From Chaetomium olivaceum (taxonomy: Eukaryota > Ascomycota > Sordariomycetes > Sordariales > Chaetomiaceae): DNA of 64,000 nucleotides. A program made the translations under genes and the position numbers. The stretch lies in NCBI GenBank assembly GCA_039881045.1, contig JAYWVB010000066.1, forward strand, positions 62,001 through 126,000, read 5' to 3'. Shown one piece after another: positions 1 to 10,580 of the stretch; position 1 is the stretch's first letter; every line of letters starts with the position of its first letter. A model generated the notes under the pieces. It ran no database searches, was not told the DNA's origin, and saw only the letters and a program-made list of their open reading frames with translations.

Positions 1-2
1 CG

Positions 3-1130
3 CCCTGGACTGTGCCTTGCAAGAAAAGCGCTACCGCCCGCGATGCAGCGAGAATGTACTACGAGGGGCCGTACCGGATGTTCGGTCTTCCAAAGGAGGT
101 CATCACGGACCGGGGGCCACAGTTCAGGGCCGACTTTATCGACGAGCTTTCCCGCATCCTGGGTATCGAGTGGAAGCTCGCTACAGCGGGCCACCACCAG
201 ACCGCAGGCCAGGTCGAGAATCTGAACCAGTATATTGATCAGCGGTTGCGGCCATATGTCAGCCATTTCCAAGACAATTGGTCCCGCGCGATCCCGGCGA
301 TTGATGCAGTGCAAATGTCTCTCCCACACGACAGCACTGGCTTGCAGCCCCACGAGGTGTTGTTCGGCTCCCCGATGCCGATGCCTTTTGACTGGGAATC
401 GAGGACCAAGGACTTCACTGATTGCACCCCTACAGAGCGGTTCTCTCGGGAAGCCGCGCAGGAAGCCGCGCGTCGTATCCAAGGTTACGTCGACTACGCG
501 CGTAGCATGATCCGGAAGGCTCAGGACCGACAAGCCGAGCAGGCGAACCGTCATCGCCGAGCGCCTGACTTCGACGTAGGGGACCACGTGGTTGTTGTCA
601 AGCAAGCCGCTGAGCTCACCAGTCGACCGGGCGACAAACTCTCCTTCCCCGTCACGCAGCAGCACTATAAAATCCTGGAGAAGACGCCAACTGGGGCATA
701 TCGGTTGGAGGTCCCCGATTCCTGGCGCGGCTCGTCCGAATTCACGGCTGATCGCCTTCGTCGTTACCCGAATAACCCACTCCCTGGGCAGGCGTCAGAG
801 AATCCCCCGGGCGAACAAGTGGATGGCACGGAAGAATGGGAGGTTGACAAGGTTCTGGCAAGTCGTACGCATTACGGCAAACTTCAATATCAGGCGCAGT
901 GGCGCGGGTGGGATCCTGACCCAGCCTGGTATCCGGCCTCCGACTTCCGCAACGCCCCGGCCGTACTCAAACGGTTCCACGACGAGTATCCTGATCAGGC
1001 TGGCCCTCCGCTTCGCCTGAATGACTGGCTCCTGGCTGCAGCGGAGGATCGGTTTGCGGAGCCGCACCCGGATGACGATCGACCTGGGGCAACGGGACGG
1101 AAACTGCGGCGTTCGGTCCGGAAGAAATGA
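3..1130 (+). CDS. Retrotransposon pol polyprotein, C-terminal part (integrase + chromodomain)
   Basis: The reading frame is open from the window edge, so the protein is 5'-truncated and no genuine start is present; the first possible codon (GTG at 12) is only an artefact of the edge. The integrase core retains the second Asp in ITDRGPQF and the Glu in AGQVENLNQ, separated by 35 residues, the classic D-35-E spacing; the first Asp is outside the window. A GPY/F-like module with GDHVVVVKQ follows. The last third carries a chromodomain beginning EEWEVDKVLASR and containing YQAQWRGWDPDPAWYPASD, expected to guide insertion towards methylated-histone chromatin. The frame is intact to its TGA, so this copy may be fairly recent. 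Confidence 0.9.
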   Translation, partial: PWTVPCKKSATARDAARMYYEGPYRMFGLPKEVITDRGPQFRADFIDELSRILGIEWKLATAGHHQTAGQVENLNQYIDQRLRPYVSHFQDNWSRAIPAIDAVQMSLPHDSTGLQPHEVLFGSPMPMPFDWESRTKDFTDCTPTERFSREAAQEAARRIQGYVDYARSMIRKAQDRQAEQANRHRRAPDFDVGDHVVVVKQAAELTSRPGDKLSFPVTQQHYKILEKTPTGAYRLEVPDSWRGSSEFTADRLRRYPNNPLPGQASENPPGEQVDGTEEWEVDKVLASRTHYGKLQYQAQWRGWDPDPAWYPASDFRNAPAVLKRFHDEYPDQAGPPLRLNDWLLAAAEDRFAEPHPDDDRPGATGRKLRRSVRKK

Positions 1131-1241
1131 CGGCCCCGGAGAACGGGATAACAATGATCCGGAGATAATTGCGCGTAATGGAGGCGCTCTAAGTTTGACT
1201 GCAGAATTGAACGAGTTGGAAGCTCGAGGGCGAGCTTTTCT

Positions 1242-1252
1242 GGAGGGGGGGG
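1242..1252 (+). other. Polypurine tract of the retrotransposon
   Basis: A run GGAGGGGGGGG lies directly before the TG that opens the putative LTR. This is the expected position of the plus-strand primer for LTR retrotransposon replication. Confidence 0.6.
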
Positions 1253-1253
1253 T

Positions 1254-1515
1254 TGTGACGGAGAATGCGCCTGGTTCCCTGGGTTAGGGTTGGATGCGCA
1301 TTCCCGGTCATATACTGCAGTGGTCTGTGCGCACACCACACTTATTCCACGACCCATCCCTGTGTTGTAATCCTTTCTCTCTTTTCCTTAGCTTTCGATT
1401 AACAGAATAGAGTGGTACTTGCAGTGCCTTTGAGCCTCGCGATTCCTATCGCTCATCTCTCACAAGCATCAAGGTCGATCACCTCTATCGAATCCTAACT
1501 AACCTCGTTAATACA
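1254..1515 (+). repeat. Putative 3' LTR of the chromovirus element
   Basis: The segment begins TGTGACGG two bases after the polypurine tract and ends TTAATACA, giving the TG...CA termini of an LTR and a length of about 262 bp, ordinary for fungal gypsy elements. Without the 5' LTR the right edge is a guess; the CA at 1514-1515 is the best candidate. Confidence 0.5.
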
Positions 1516-1814
1516 GGACCACGTTTTAGGAAACAGCAGAGGTGTATGAGTTAAACTCCAAACTTCTAGATGCTGTCTCACTTAGGGGAGGAAGCAAAGG
1601 TTGCAATGCCAATCAACTCTTACACTGTATTTTTTTATCGCGGAGTTGACCCCCGCCTTAACGCAATAGCCCATTCCTTTTGTTACACGCTTCAATCCCG
1701 GAAAGCAATACACATACCACACCCTGTGGCCCGCCTACCCATTACTCCCCGTACTGTTCCACCATCCTCACACGGCCAACTGACATAAATAAACCGCCCC
1801 ATCCCGTCCAGAAC
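1516..1814. other. Spacer between the retroelement and the NIPA-like gene
   Basis: About 300 bp with no convincing coding frame. It holds the unknown right flank of the retroelement and the 3' untranslated region of the minus-strand NIPA-like gene. Confidence 0.4.
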
Positions 1815-3675
1815 CTACTCCCCGCCACCCACATTCGAATGCGACGTGCCCGGCCTGCTCGAACCCAGCTTCCTCAACTTCCCGCCCGCCTTGGTATTAA
1901 ACAGACTCTTAACCCTCCGCAACCGCGACATCATGTCCCGATCCTTCCTATCCCTCGCCTCCTCATCATCCATCCCACCGTTCCCACCCTCCTCCTCCCC
2001 CATCCTCATCATCATCACCCCCCACCAACCCCCTCGGCCTCCCATCCACCGTCATCGGCCGCTCAGGCGTCTTGGGCACCGCATCCCCAGCTGAACCACC
2101 CCCTCCCAACCCCGCACCACCACCGCTCGTACCAGCGGCGCCTGACCCCGGAGCAGGAACACTACTCTTGCTCCGGCCATGGCCCGGCACCACCCGACTC
2201 CCCTTCTTCTTCCGACTGCCTCCACCGCCATCACCAGCCACCCTCTCCCTAATAAACGCCTCATTCCGCAGCCCCACCACCAGCACCTCCCACGCCGCCG
2301 GCAACCCCCCACTGCCATCCCCACCCTCGCTCTTCCCCGCCGAAGGCCTGGCCGTCGCTCCCGGATTCCGCTGCGCCTCCCCATTCTTCCACGGACAGTA
2401 AAAGCGATGCTCCCTCAGCGGGTCGAGGTGGTCCATGGGCGCGGGCACCAGCACGGCGCCCGAGGCCGGGTCGATCTCGCGCGGCTTGAACATCCACAGC
2501 CCGAGGCGGCGCAGGCAGGTGTGGCAGGAGGCGCTGTTGGGCACGGCGGTGCCGAGTTGGGGGTGGGTGAGGATTGCCAGCCGAGGAGGGCGAGGGCGAG
2601 GGCGGGGCGGTTGGGTTTTATCTGTTCTTGTGAGGTTGTTGTCGTGGTGGTGGTGGTGGTGTGGTGTTGGGGTTGGCATTGTTGGGGGTGGGGGGTGGGG
2701 AGGCGAAGAAGTCGGCAGGGAGGTGGGTGATGATGGTGTCGAGGTCGAGGGTTGGCGGGAGGCGGAGGTTAGATTCGTAAGGGAGAAAGGCTGCGCGCTC
2801 GCAGAGTTCGTCGTACCGCTGGCGGAGGCCTTGGAGGGCGAGTTTTGGGTTCGGGAGGGGCAGGCGGAGGAGGGAGTCTGCGGGGTTGTTAGTTATTACT
2901 GCCAGTGAACTCGAGAATCGGCGGGCAGCTTGAAGGCAAGGAAAAAAAAAAAAAAAAAAAACATACCATCGCATCCCTTCTTCCTCCACAAACAGTCCTC
3001 GGCATGCGACTCCACAATCAGCTCAGCATACGCATCCACGACCGACTCGGCCACCTCGGACGCAATCAGCACCGCAACCTCCTTCCCATCCACCTCCCTG
3101 CGGTTCACCTTGACCACCAGCTCGCGACCGCACAGCGTGCACTTGACGCGCTCCTTGCCCTGGCACGCCCAGCCGCGCTTCGCCCACTCCACCTCGCTGA
3201 CGCGGTCGGGTTTGGGCGTCCAGTCCGTCAGCTCCTGGAAGGTCGCCAGCCGCCGGAGCAGCTGGTCGCGGTCGCCGGGGCAGTATTTCGGCGGCGGGGG
3301 GAGCCCCTCCCTGCCGTCGGGCGCTGGACTGCCAGCGCCGGGTGTCCATTTGCGCCGGGTGACGTTCGAGACGGTCGTCGTGGACGGCGCGACACTGCGT
3401 ATGCTCGCGGGCGAGGATCGCATCGGGGTGGTTTGCAATGTGGTGCTGTATTTGGAGGGTGTGGTAGTCGGTCCGCCGACGCGGCGCTTCTTTAGCAGGT
3501 CGGCGCTGCTGCTGTCACCCGCCATTGTGGTCGGTCGATGCGGCGATGAGCGCTGTGAAATGGGCGATGATGTGGGATCGGCGAGGTTGTCGCGATCGGT
3601 GCCGTATTCAGCGGGTGGGCGGTTGCCGATGCCCTGGAGGAGCGCATTGAACTTGCGCTTAACGTTGGAATTCAT
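1815..3675 (-). CDS. NIPA/Rsm1-like C3HC zinc-finger nuclear protein (frame-broken)
   Basis: Exon 1 (3675-2967) encodes a low-complexity N-terminus and then the C3HC zinc finger: YCPGDRDQLLRRLATFQELT, a Trp-Ala-Lys-Arg-Gly-Trp-Ala-Cys segment, CTLCGREL and a closing ESHAEDCLWRKKGC. An intron (2966-2878) whose 5' part contains a 20-T tract joins it in frame to SLLRLPLPNPKLALQGLRQR. The second, Rsm1-type zinc-binding half follows (ASCHTCLRRLGLW, HRFYCPWKN), and the tail ends with DMMSRLRRVKSLFNTKAG. Family members act in mRNA export (fission yeast Rsm1) or as an SCF-linked nuclear protein (human NIPA/ZC3HC1). The family identity is firm, but three frame changes lie downstream of exon 1 (near 2640-2700, 2556-2582 and 1966-2045) in G/C-rich low-complexity DNA, with no splice sites to explain them. 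Confidence 0.8.
2942..2961 (-). repeat. 20-T run inside the NIPA-like intron
   Basis: On the coding (minus) strand a run of 20 T directly follows the donor GTATG. It is probably tolerated as intron sequence and may vary in length. Confidence 0.8.
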
Positions 3676-4379
3676 TTTTTACTTTGCGCCGAGATGGGGT
3701 GGCTCGCCCTGCCGTGTACTGTGTTCCCAGCGGCTGTGCCGCGGCTGGAGTTTGGGTGCGACTCGTGTGGTCACCGTAGTGACGAACCCCCACTGTTTGG
3801 AGTCGTTGCTTTCAAGTGAGGAGAAAGAAGCGCGTTGCTCTTTGTGGCCACAAACTCGGCCAAGTGCATTGGGGTAAAGACGAATTGAGCAATATGCAGC
3901 GCTAAAATCAGATGAAGTCGACCAAAATCGGTTCTTTCCGTTGCTTGTTCATGTTGACTTCACAATTTCGAACCAGGCCTGGAAGAGTAAGCTTGTGAGC
4001 TTGATTCTTGGCATGCACATCACAGTAAATTCACACAGTGTGGATTATTGGTCTCATCTCATTTCCAATTAACACCGAAGACAACCCTTCTCTAAGCTTC
4101 CGAGTTCCAGGGTGGTTGGGATGCAAGGCTATGTACATGTACATCTTCACAGCCATGCTAAGCCTGTTTCGCCGACACCTGAGCATAAAAAAGACTTAGT
4201 GATACAAGACACAAGACATTGAATAAAAACTATGGGTATCTATCTGTACTTCGTATGTGTCGAGCAAGCCAACCTGAAACCCAAGACATGCATGCTGTTC
4301 AACCCAACCGTCCCTTCTCATAGGCCGCCAACCAGCACAACCAAGAAACTAACGCACGCAAATTAACTCGCTCACTCGC
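3676..4379. other. Intergenic, between NIPA-like gene and copper ATPase
   Basis: Promoter side of the NIPA-like gene and 3' side of the copper ATPase, both on the minus strand. It includes a short palindromic stretch ATGTACATGTACAT near 4131-4144. No coding frame is supported. Confidence 0.4.
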
Positions 4380-7300
4380 TCACTCGATCCTCCTCTCCCT
4401 GTACCCAATCCCGTTCATCCGCACCCTCAGCGCCAGCGAGCTCAGCACCACGCTTATACTGCTCAACGCCATCGCCAGACTCGCCCACACAGGGTCCAAC
4501 CGTACATGCTGTCCGTTGCTCATGATGGGGTAGAAGATGCCCGCAGCCACGGGAAGCGCTATACAGTTATACACCACCGCCCACCCAAAGTTAAACTTGA
4601 TGCGCGTGAACACCACCTTGGACAGGTCCAGCAGATCGACCACCGAGCGCAGGTCACTCTTGACCAACACGAAATCCGCGCTGCTGATGGCCACGTCCGC
4701 GCCGGACCCGATCGCCACGCCAACATCGGCTGTAGCCAGCGCCGGGGAATCGTTGATACCATCGCCGACCATGGCCACCATCGCACGCCTGGTGCTGGAC
4801 TCCTCTTTGTCCCCTACGCGCGCCCGGAGCGTCGACTGCAGATACTTGATCTTCTCAGCCTTGCCCGTCGGCAGCACACCGGCGATAACCTGGTCGTCGG
4901 GTATGCCCAGCTGCTGAGCGACGGCCACCGCCGTGGTGGGGTTGTCGCCCGATAGCATCCAGACGCGGGTGCCGCGGGACTGAAGGGCATTGATGATCCG
5001 CGGGGCCTCGGGGCGGATGGGGTCCGAGATGGAGAGCGCTGCCGCGAGGGTCCATTTCTCACCGTTGAGGGCTCGGGTGGCGGCCAAGGCGACCGATTTG
5101 GCTTCGGATTTCCAGCGCTGGAGCGTGGCGGTTGTCTCAGCTGGGATGAGGACGGAGAAGTCGGACATGAAGGACTCGTTTCCGACTGCGAGTTCGAAGG
5201 ATGATTCGGGCGTGGTGGAGCTGTGGTATGTTGCCTTCATCCCTTTCCCAGGAACTTCTTGGAGGTTGTCGATGTTGGCTCTGGAGGAGGTGTGTGGTGG
5301 CGCAAAAGGCGACGATGGCTTTGGCGATGGGGTGGCTGCTGTTCTCCTCGACTGCCTTAAGGGTTGCGAGAACGGCCTCTCTTGGGAAGCATCTTCCCGA
5401 TAGATCTCGGAGTCGGTGATGCTCGGCTCGCCGCCCATGGTCAAGGTGCCGGTCTTGTCGAAAACGACGCAATCGATCCTACTGGCCTTCTCGAACGCCT
5501 CGCCACCGCCCTTGGCCAGGATGCCGTGCTTCGCCGCGAGGCCGCTGCCGACGAAGATGGCCGTCGGAGCCGCAAGAGCGAGACCACAGGGGCAGGCCAC
5601 GACAAAGACGGATATGGCGAACTGCAACGAAAATGCAACCCAGCCTCCCGAGGTGACATCCAGGTAATGGACCGGGATGTGGCCACCGAGGCCGAGAGAC
5701 AGCCAGATAATCCAGGTGAGGACGGCGATCAGGGTGACAACTGGGACAAAGTACGACGTCAACATATCCGCAACCTGCTCGATCGGTGCCCGCTTCGTCT
5801 GGCCCTCCCGGACGGGACGTGGACGATTTGGTCCAGCAACGACGTCCCCGCGACGCCAGTGATGCGCACCAAGACCGAGGCGTTCTTGTTGACCGTTCCC
5901 GAGAACACCTCATCACCCGGCACCTTCTTCACCAACCGCGACTCGCCTGTCAGGCTAGACTCGTCAAAGTTGGTCTCGCCCCTTACGATGGTACCATCAG
6001 ACGGGGGCGAAGCGCCATGCGTGACGCGCACAACATCCCCAAAGTCCAGCAAATCCGCCTTGACCACCACATCCTCCTCCTTCTCTGTCCCGTACCCCTC
6101 CACTAGGGTCGCTGTCGTCGGCCTCAACTTCGCTAGCATCTCCACCGCATCGCCCGTCTTCGACTTGCTATAACTCTCGATCAATCGACCCAACAATAAG
6201 AAGAAGGTCAAGAACACGACCGAGTCAAAGTAGAAGTTCGAGTCGTTGACCTCCTCCGCCTGGTACGCAGCCGCGGCAATCATCTGGCTCACCGAGCTGA
6301 TGTATGCGATCGTCGTCCCCAAAGACATGAGCGTGTTCATGCTTCCGAACCGGTAAAACCGTTGTAGGATGGGCACCCTGCTGCCACGTCGCCAGAGGGT
6401 GCGGATCTCCTTAATGGCGCGGCGGTGGAACAAATCAGCGGCAAAGAAGTAAACGGGTGTCGCCATGATAAAAAGCGCTATCTGCGCGCGGCTGATGCCC
6501 GATGTCCAGGCCATCATCATGAAGTGCTTGGTGTGGTCGTCACCGGGGATCAGCGACATGTACACGATGCCGATGATGAAGGAGGGGATGCAGACGGCGC
6601 CGGTGAAGAGGACGCGGTAGAGGATCTGGAAACGATGCTTGCGCTGAATCTGCTTGGAGCGCTCTTCGAGGGTGGGTGGGTGGTATATGGTGGCGGTAAA
6701 CCCCGGGTCGCTTGCTTCGACGGCGGCGAGGATGTGGCGGATAGTAAAGGACGGCGCATCCGGGGTGTAGGTAAGTTTCATGATGGGACGCTGGCGGGTT
6801 GGTGCGGTAACGACTTCGAGTTGCCGCCTGAAGCCGGCGAGGCTTTTGGTTACGCGGTCCGGGCAATGCTCGCAATACAGGCCGTCAATGCGAATCTCGA
6901 CTGTCCGCTCGTGTTCCTCGGTCGCTTCCTGAGTTAGGCTGACGACGGCGTCAAGGGTGGCGTCGTAACCAAGGTCTTCGATCGCCTCCACCAGCTTGTC
7001 GGCATTGTCACGGCCTTGGATGTCTACCGAGGCGCTGTTGGTGAGCAGTTCACCGTGATGTCCTTGACCCAATCTCTCTTCTTCATTTCTCTGGTAATTC
7101 CGTTCGAGCAGGAGGCGCATGTCATGCCGCCAATGGCGACGGTCACACGCCAGGTGTCCGAGTAGTCCGGGCCCTTGCGCTTCCCCTGGTTGAGGTCCGT
7201 CACCGAGTCCAGGGTTGCCTCATACCCGAGGTCTTCTATGGCTTGAACCAGCTCGTCGGCTTTCTCTCTTTCCTTGACATCCACGGTCGCGCTGTTGCTG

Positions 7301-8034
7301 AGGAGGGTTGACGACAACGTCTGCGACCCAATCGTTCTTCTTCAGCCCTTCGGTGATCATGTTGGCACAGGCGGAGCAGGTCATGCCTCCGACGGCCAAC
7401 GTGGCCCGCCAGGTGGTTGAGGCCAAGGGGTCCATATCGCTCTCAATGGCAATGAAGGACTTGGAGGCGGCGCTGGTATGTTGACTTGGACTAGTGGGTT
7501 TACCCAAGGCCATGTTGGCATGGTGGGACACGGTCTCCAGCGCACTCTTCTCATCCGTTTCGGCGCCCATGGACCTCGACACTGCTCACAATTTGCGAGG
7601 TGAGCTAGTGTTTTTTGAGACCGAGAGGCCTGTGCCGCAGCGGGCTTGAACCACCGGCTGAATCCCGACGCTGGGCGGTCCATGTTGCTGTTGCTGCTTT
7701 CGCCGTGCTGCTGACCCTCACCAAGTTCCAGATCGAGATCAGATACAGCGTCGGACGAGGTTGTGATGCCGCATACTTCGAAGCCGTTTTCCTCGAGGGC
7801 CTGGCGCATCTGCCGGGGCGATACGTCCGGGGCGTGCTCAACTGTCACTACGGAAGTGACTATGTTGGGTGAGACCCAGTTGATGAGGTCCCCGCAGGAC
7901 TCGTGGAGGGCGCTCTTTATGGTCGACACACAGGTGGGACAGTGAAGATTGGCCAGCAGGAAAGAGGTTGAGACAGTCTCAGCTGGTCCGGCGGCCACCG
8001 GCCGGCGTATGGAGGGTACCATGATGATATGCAC
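4380..8034 (-). CDS. P1B-type copper-transporting ATPase (CrpA/Ccc2-like), frame-broken
   Basis: A heavy-metal ATPase of roughly 1,217 residues that exports or compartmentalises Cu(I). Four N-terminal metal-binding modules are visible: HCPTC, GGMTCSACAN, GGMTCASCSN and the divergent YCEHCPDRV. Membrane segments follow, then the actuator TGES motif, the transport-site CPC in ACPCGLALAAP, the phosphorylation motif DKTGTLT, the nucleotide-domain SSHP in EENSSHPIAKAI, and the hinge GDGINDSPALATADVG. The start at 8034 precedes the first metal-binding module by about 30 residues. The module count and YCEHC unit resemble the fungal detoxification branch (CrpA) more than yeast Ccc2, but this is inference. 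At least six one-base shifts split the frame (about 7573, 7308, 7050, 5805, and a compensating pair near 5387 and 5288). No in-frame nonsense codon is seen within any conserved block. Confidence 0.88.
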
Positions 8035-10580
8035 TGACGGCTGCCCAACCCGGGCGGCCTAACCCCTGTAGAGTCAGAGCAAGCAGAGCCGGGTCAGAAG
8101 GAATATGCCGGCGTCTCTTCGGCTGGCTAGAGCCGAATGCAGCAGCAGGGTGTGTGCGACCCGAGTGATTGGCGATGTCAGTCGGACGTGGCACAGCGGG
8201 CGTAGATTAAAGGTTTCCCTTCTAGGAAATGCGGATGTCTGGGGTCGCGAGCGCCGGGATATAGGCTGAAAGGGCCGATCTGGGCGCCGTTTGCTGTTTG
8301 TTTGTGGGGAAATGGGGGACTGGGGGCAATCAGTCAATGAGGGAGTGCAGGTGCTGTACGGGAACAAGACGGTGCAGCGTATAAGAAGGTCGTGATGCAG
8401 AGAACAGGAATGGAAGTAATAACAGATAAAATAGTTGTTGGCGATCTGATGGCAAACAGGGTATGCAAGGGCGCAAACAGGAGGCAACTGACCTCTGGCT
8501 GACCACGGCTGATATAGTTAACAGTGTAATGGCTGCAGTCGTCGTCAAACGCCATCGAAGGCGACAATTTTCTGCTCTTGTCACCGTTCCTGGAATTATT
8601 CAGCAGTTTTCACGCACAATTGACGCAGTTTGCTTTGCCAAGAAGACTGCGGTTGTCTGGACTCCGTGATGGTTTTGGATCCGCTTTCCAAGCTGGGTGT
8701 GGTTGCCGGGACGGGAAAAGCTCGACTGTTCCTTCCACTTCAGTTTTTGGTTTTCCCCGGATTTCCATCGATCTCGGACTTGGAGATCTGGAGATCCGGC
8801 AGTCGAGTCCTCCCGTTCTCTATTGAAAAACACACCCGCGTCTGACCATCGGCATTTTCTTTGTCCAGCATACTCTCTCTACTCTAGTCTTCGAACCAAA
8901 CCCAGGAAGTCGGATTGGTTAAAGTCACACCACCCGTAATGAATATCGTACCTAAGAATGCGTGAATGCCCACTGTTGCCTCGCAGGAGGTGCGTGATCT
9001 GGTTCATCGCAAGCTTACTGCCAAGGATGAATGCATCATCAGTCTGATGATTGCGAGGGTGGCGAGACCAGATCATTGGCCAGCTCTCAACGCACAAAAG
9101 CCGCAGCCGGTTCGGGATCGCCTCCCGCATCGGCCCCCGAATTCTGTAAATTGGTCCCCATGACGCTCCATGACGCATCAGCCGTGCCACGCAAATTGAC
9201 GGCGGCTGTGGGGTAGCCTGAGACAGGTTCGGAGCGGACGCACCGGACTGTCTGCTTCCAAACGGTTCTGCTGAGACCGGGCCGGGCTGATGGACCACCG
9301 CCGCTCCGGGCGACGTTTCCACTTCGCCGGCTTGGCAACGAGATTACCAACGGCTTTCTGATGTTATCATTTTTGAACTGAGGAGCAAGGGATCGAGGGT
9401 AGAACACAGGTTTGGAAACTACGATATCTTGAGAATTTTACTGTAAAAGTCGGATGGAGAATATTACATATTACATATGTATCGTAGACTTCTTATACCA
9501 TCGTGTGTCACAACACCGAACCGAATGCTGTGTGTTGCGGCCATTGTGCGACCACTTGAAGATATTCGTATTTTCCCCACGTTCGGAGAAGTGGACCCTT
9601 TGCCGTGCCAAGAAGGGGCTCCTCTCTCCGGACGCTTGAATCGATCTGCGGAGCATGAAAGCACGGATTCCTCCGCAAACAACTTCCAAGCCAATCCAAC
9701 TCTCCCTTTCCAATCCACAGTCGTTCCTCTCGTGCATGTCATCCGTTGGCACAGGCCACAGGCACAGATATGAGACTGGGAAGATTCCGGGCGAACCCTT
9801 TATATGCTGCTGCGCAGGACCAGCATGGTAGCGCATATATCCCCGCCAACTTGGACGTTGTTTTTTGCTGTTCCCAGGTTCATAGTCTTCAGACTCAGGC
9901 GCGCGCGGGGAAATACACACGAAGATGATGAAGTGCTCCCAAATCACAAATCAACCCAACCCGGTTTCTCCTGAAGTCGGACGGCTCGCCGGTGGCTCGG
10001 TGGCGGGGCTCGGTGGCTGTCGGCGGCTCGGTGGCCACAACACCGGAAACCGGAGGGCAAGCACGTGCTCTCCCACGTGCCACCGCTTACAAAAACCCGT
10101 CGTTGAAATCAGAGACCCCCACAAAACCACCAAATATGGTTAGCGTCAATCACGCCATCGTCCTCCATCAACACGACTTCGAAACGAAGCCACAGCATTT
10201 TGATGGCTCGGTCCAGAATTTGCCATACTGCGTAGTCATGTTGCGGTACTTTATGGAGAACGCCGCGCGGGTTGCCGTGGCGTGCCGTGGACCTGCGGGC
10301 TGACAAAAAGGTAGGATGAACATCTCGCTCAATAAATTTCCTCTTGCAGAACTCTCTTCTCGAGCTTCTCGAGACTCAATTCCAACAATTCCCAGCATTT
10401 CTCGCTGGCGCAGTCGTTTCTCTCCGTTTCTGCGCGGTTCGCAAGCGCTTCGAGGCAGCTCCTGGGCCCTTCTCGTCCCTCTTGCCTCGTTACTTTGCGA
10501 ACGGCCAAGTCCCTGCTCTTGAAGAAGTGTTCAAGAGCCACTCCGCCACTGCCATTGAGACCGATATCAACCCGCCCACC
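8035..10580. other. Long intergenic region upstream of copper ATPase and MET10
   Basis: About 2.5 kb lying between two divergent genes, hence the promoter region of both. No frame looks like a protein. A decamer GGCTCGGTGG occurs three times at 9994, 10007 and 10025, close before a pair of CACGTG boxes. The open frame upstream of the MET10 start (10344-10580) is probably 5' leader. Confidence 0.5.
10062..10079. promoter_or_regulatory. Two CACGTG E-boxes upstream of MET10
   Basis: CACGTG occurs at 10062-10067 and again at 10074-10079, about 500 bp before the MET10 start. In yeast the Cbf1-Met4-Met28 complex binds such boxes in sulfur-assimilation promoters. In filamentous fungi the main sulfur regulator is the bZIP CYS-3/MetR, so a role for these boxes here is inference. 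Confidence 0.45.

Larger units (their letters stand above)
1..1515 (+). mobile_element. 3' part of a Ty3/gypsy (chromovirus-type) LTR retrotransposon
   Basis: The window opens inside the pol gene of an LTR retrotransposon. In order it shows the end of the integrase core, a GPY/F-like region, a chromodomain, a stop codon at 1128-1130, a G-rich polypurine tract and a probable 3' LTR. Integrase followed by a C-terminal chromodomain is diagnostic of chromoviruses. The 5' LTR, gag, protease and reverse transcriptase lie outside the window, so LTR identity and target-site duplication cannot be judged. The visible pol segment has no internal stop, and I see no AT-rich decay suggesting repeat-induced point mutation. 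Confidence 0.88.

Noticed and set aside
1263..1300. TTAGGG-like sequence in the putative LTR
   Set aside because: Only a single TTAGGG copy is present, not a telomeric array.
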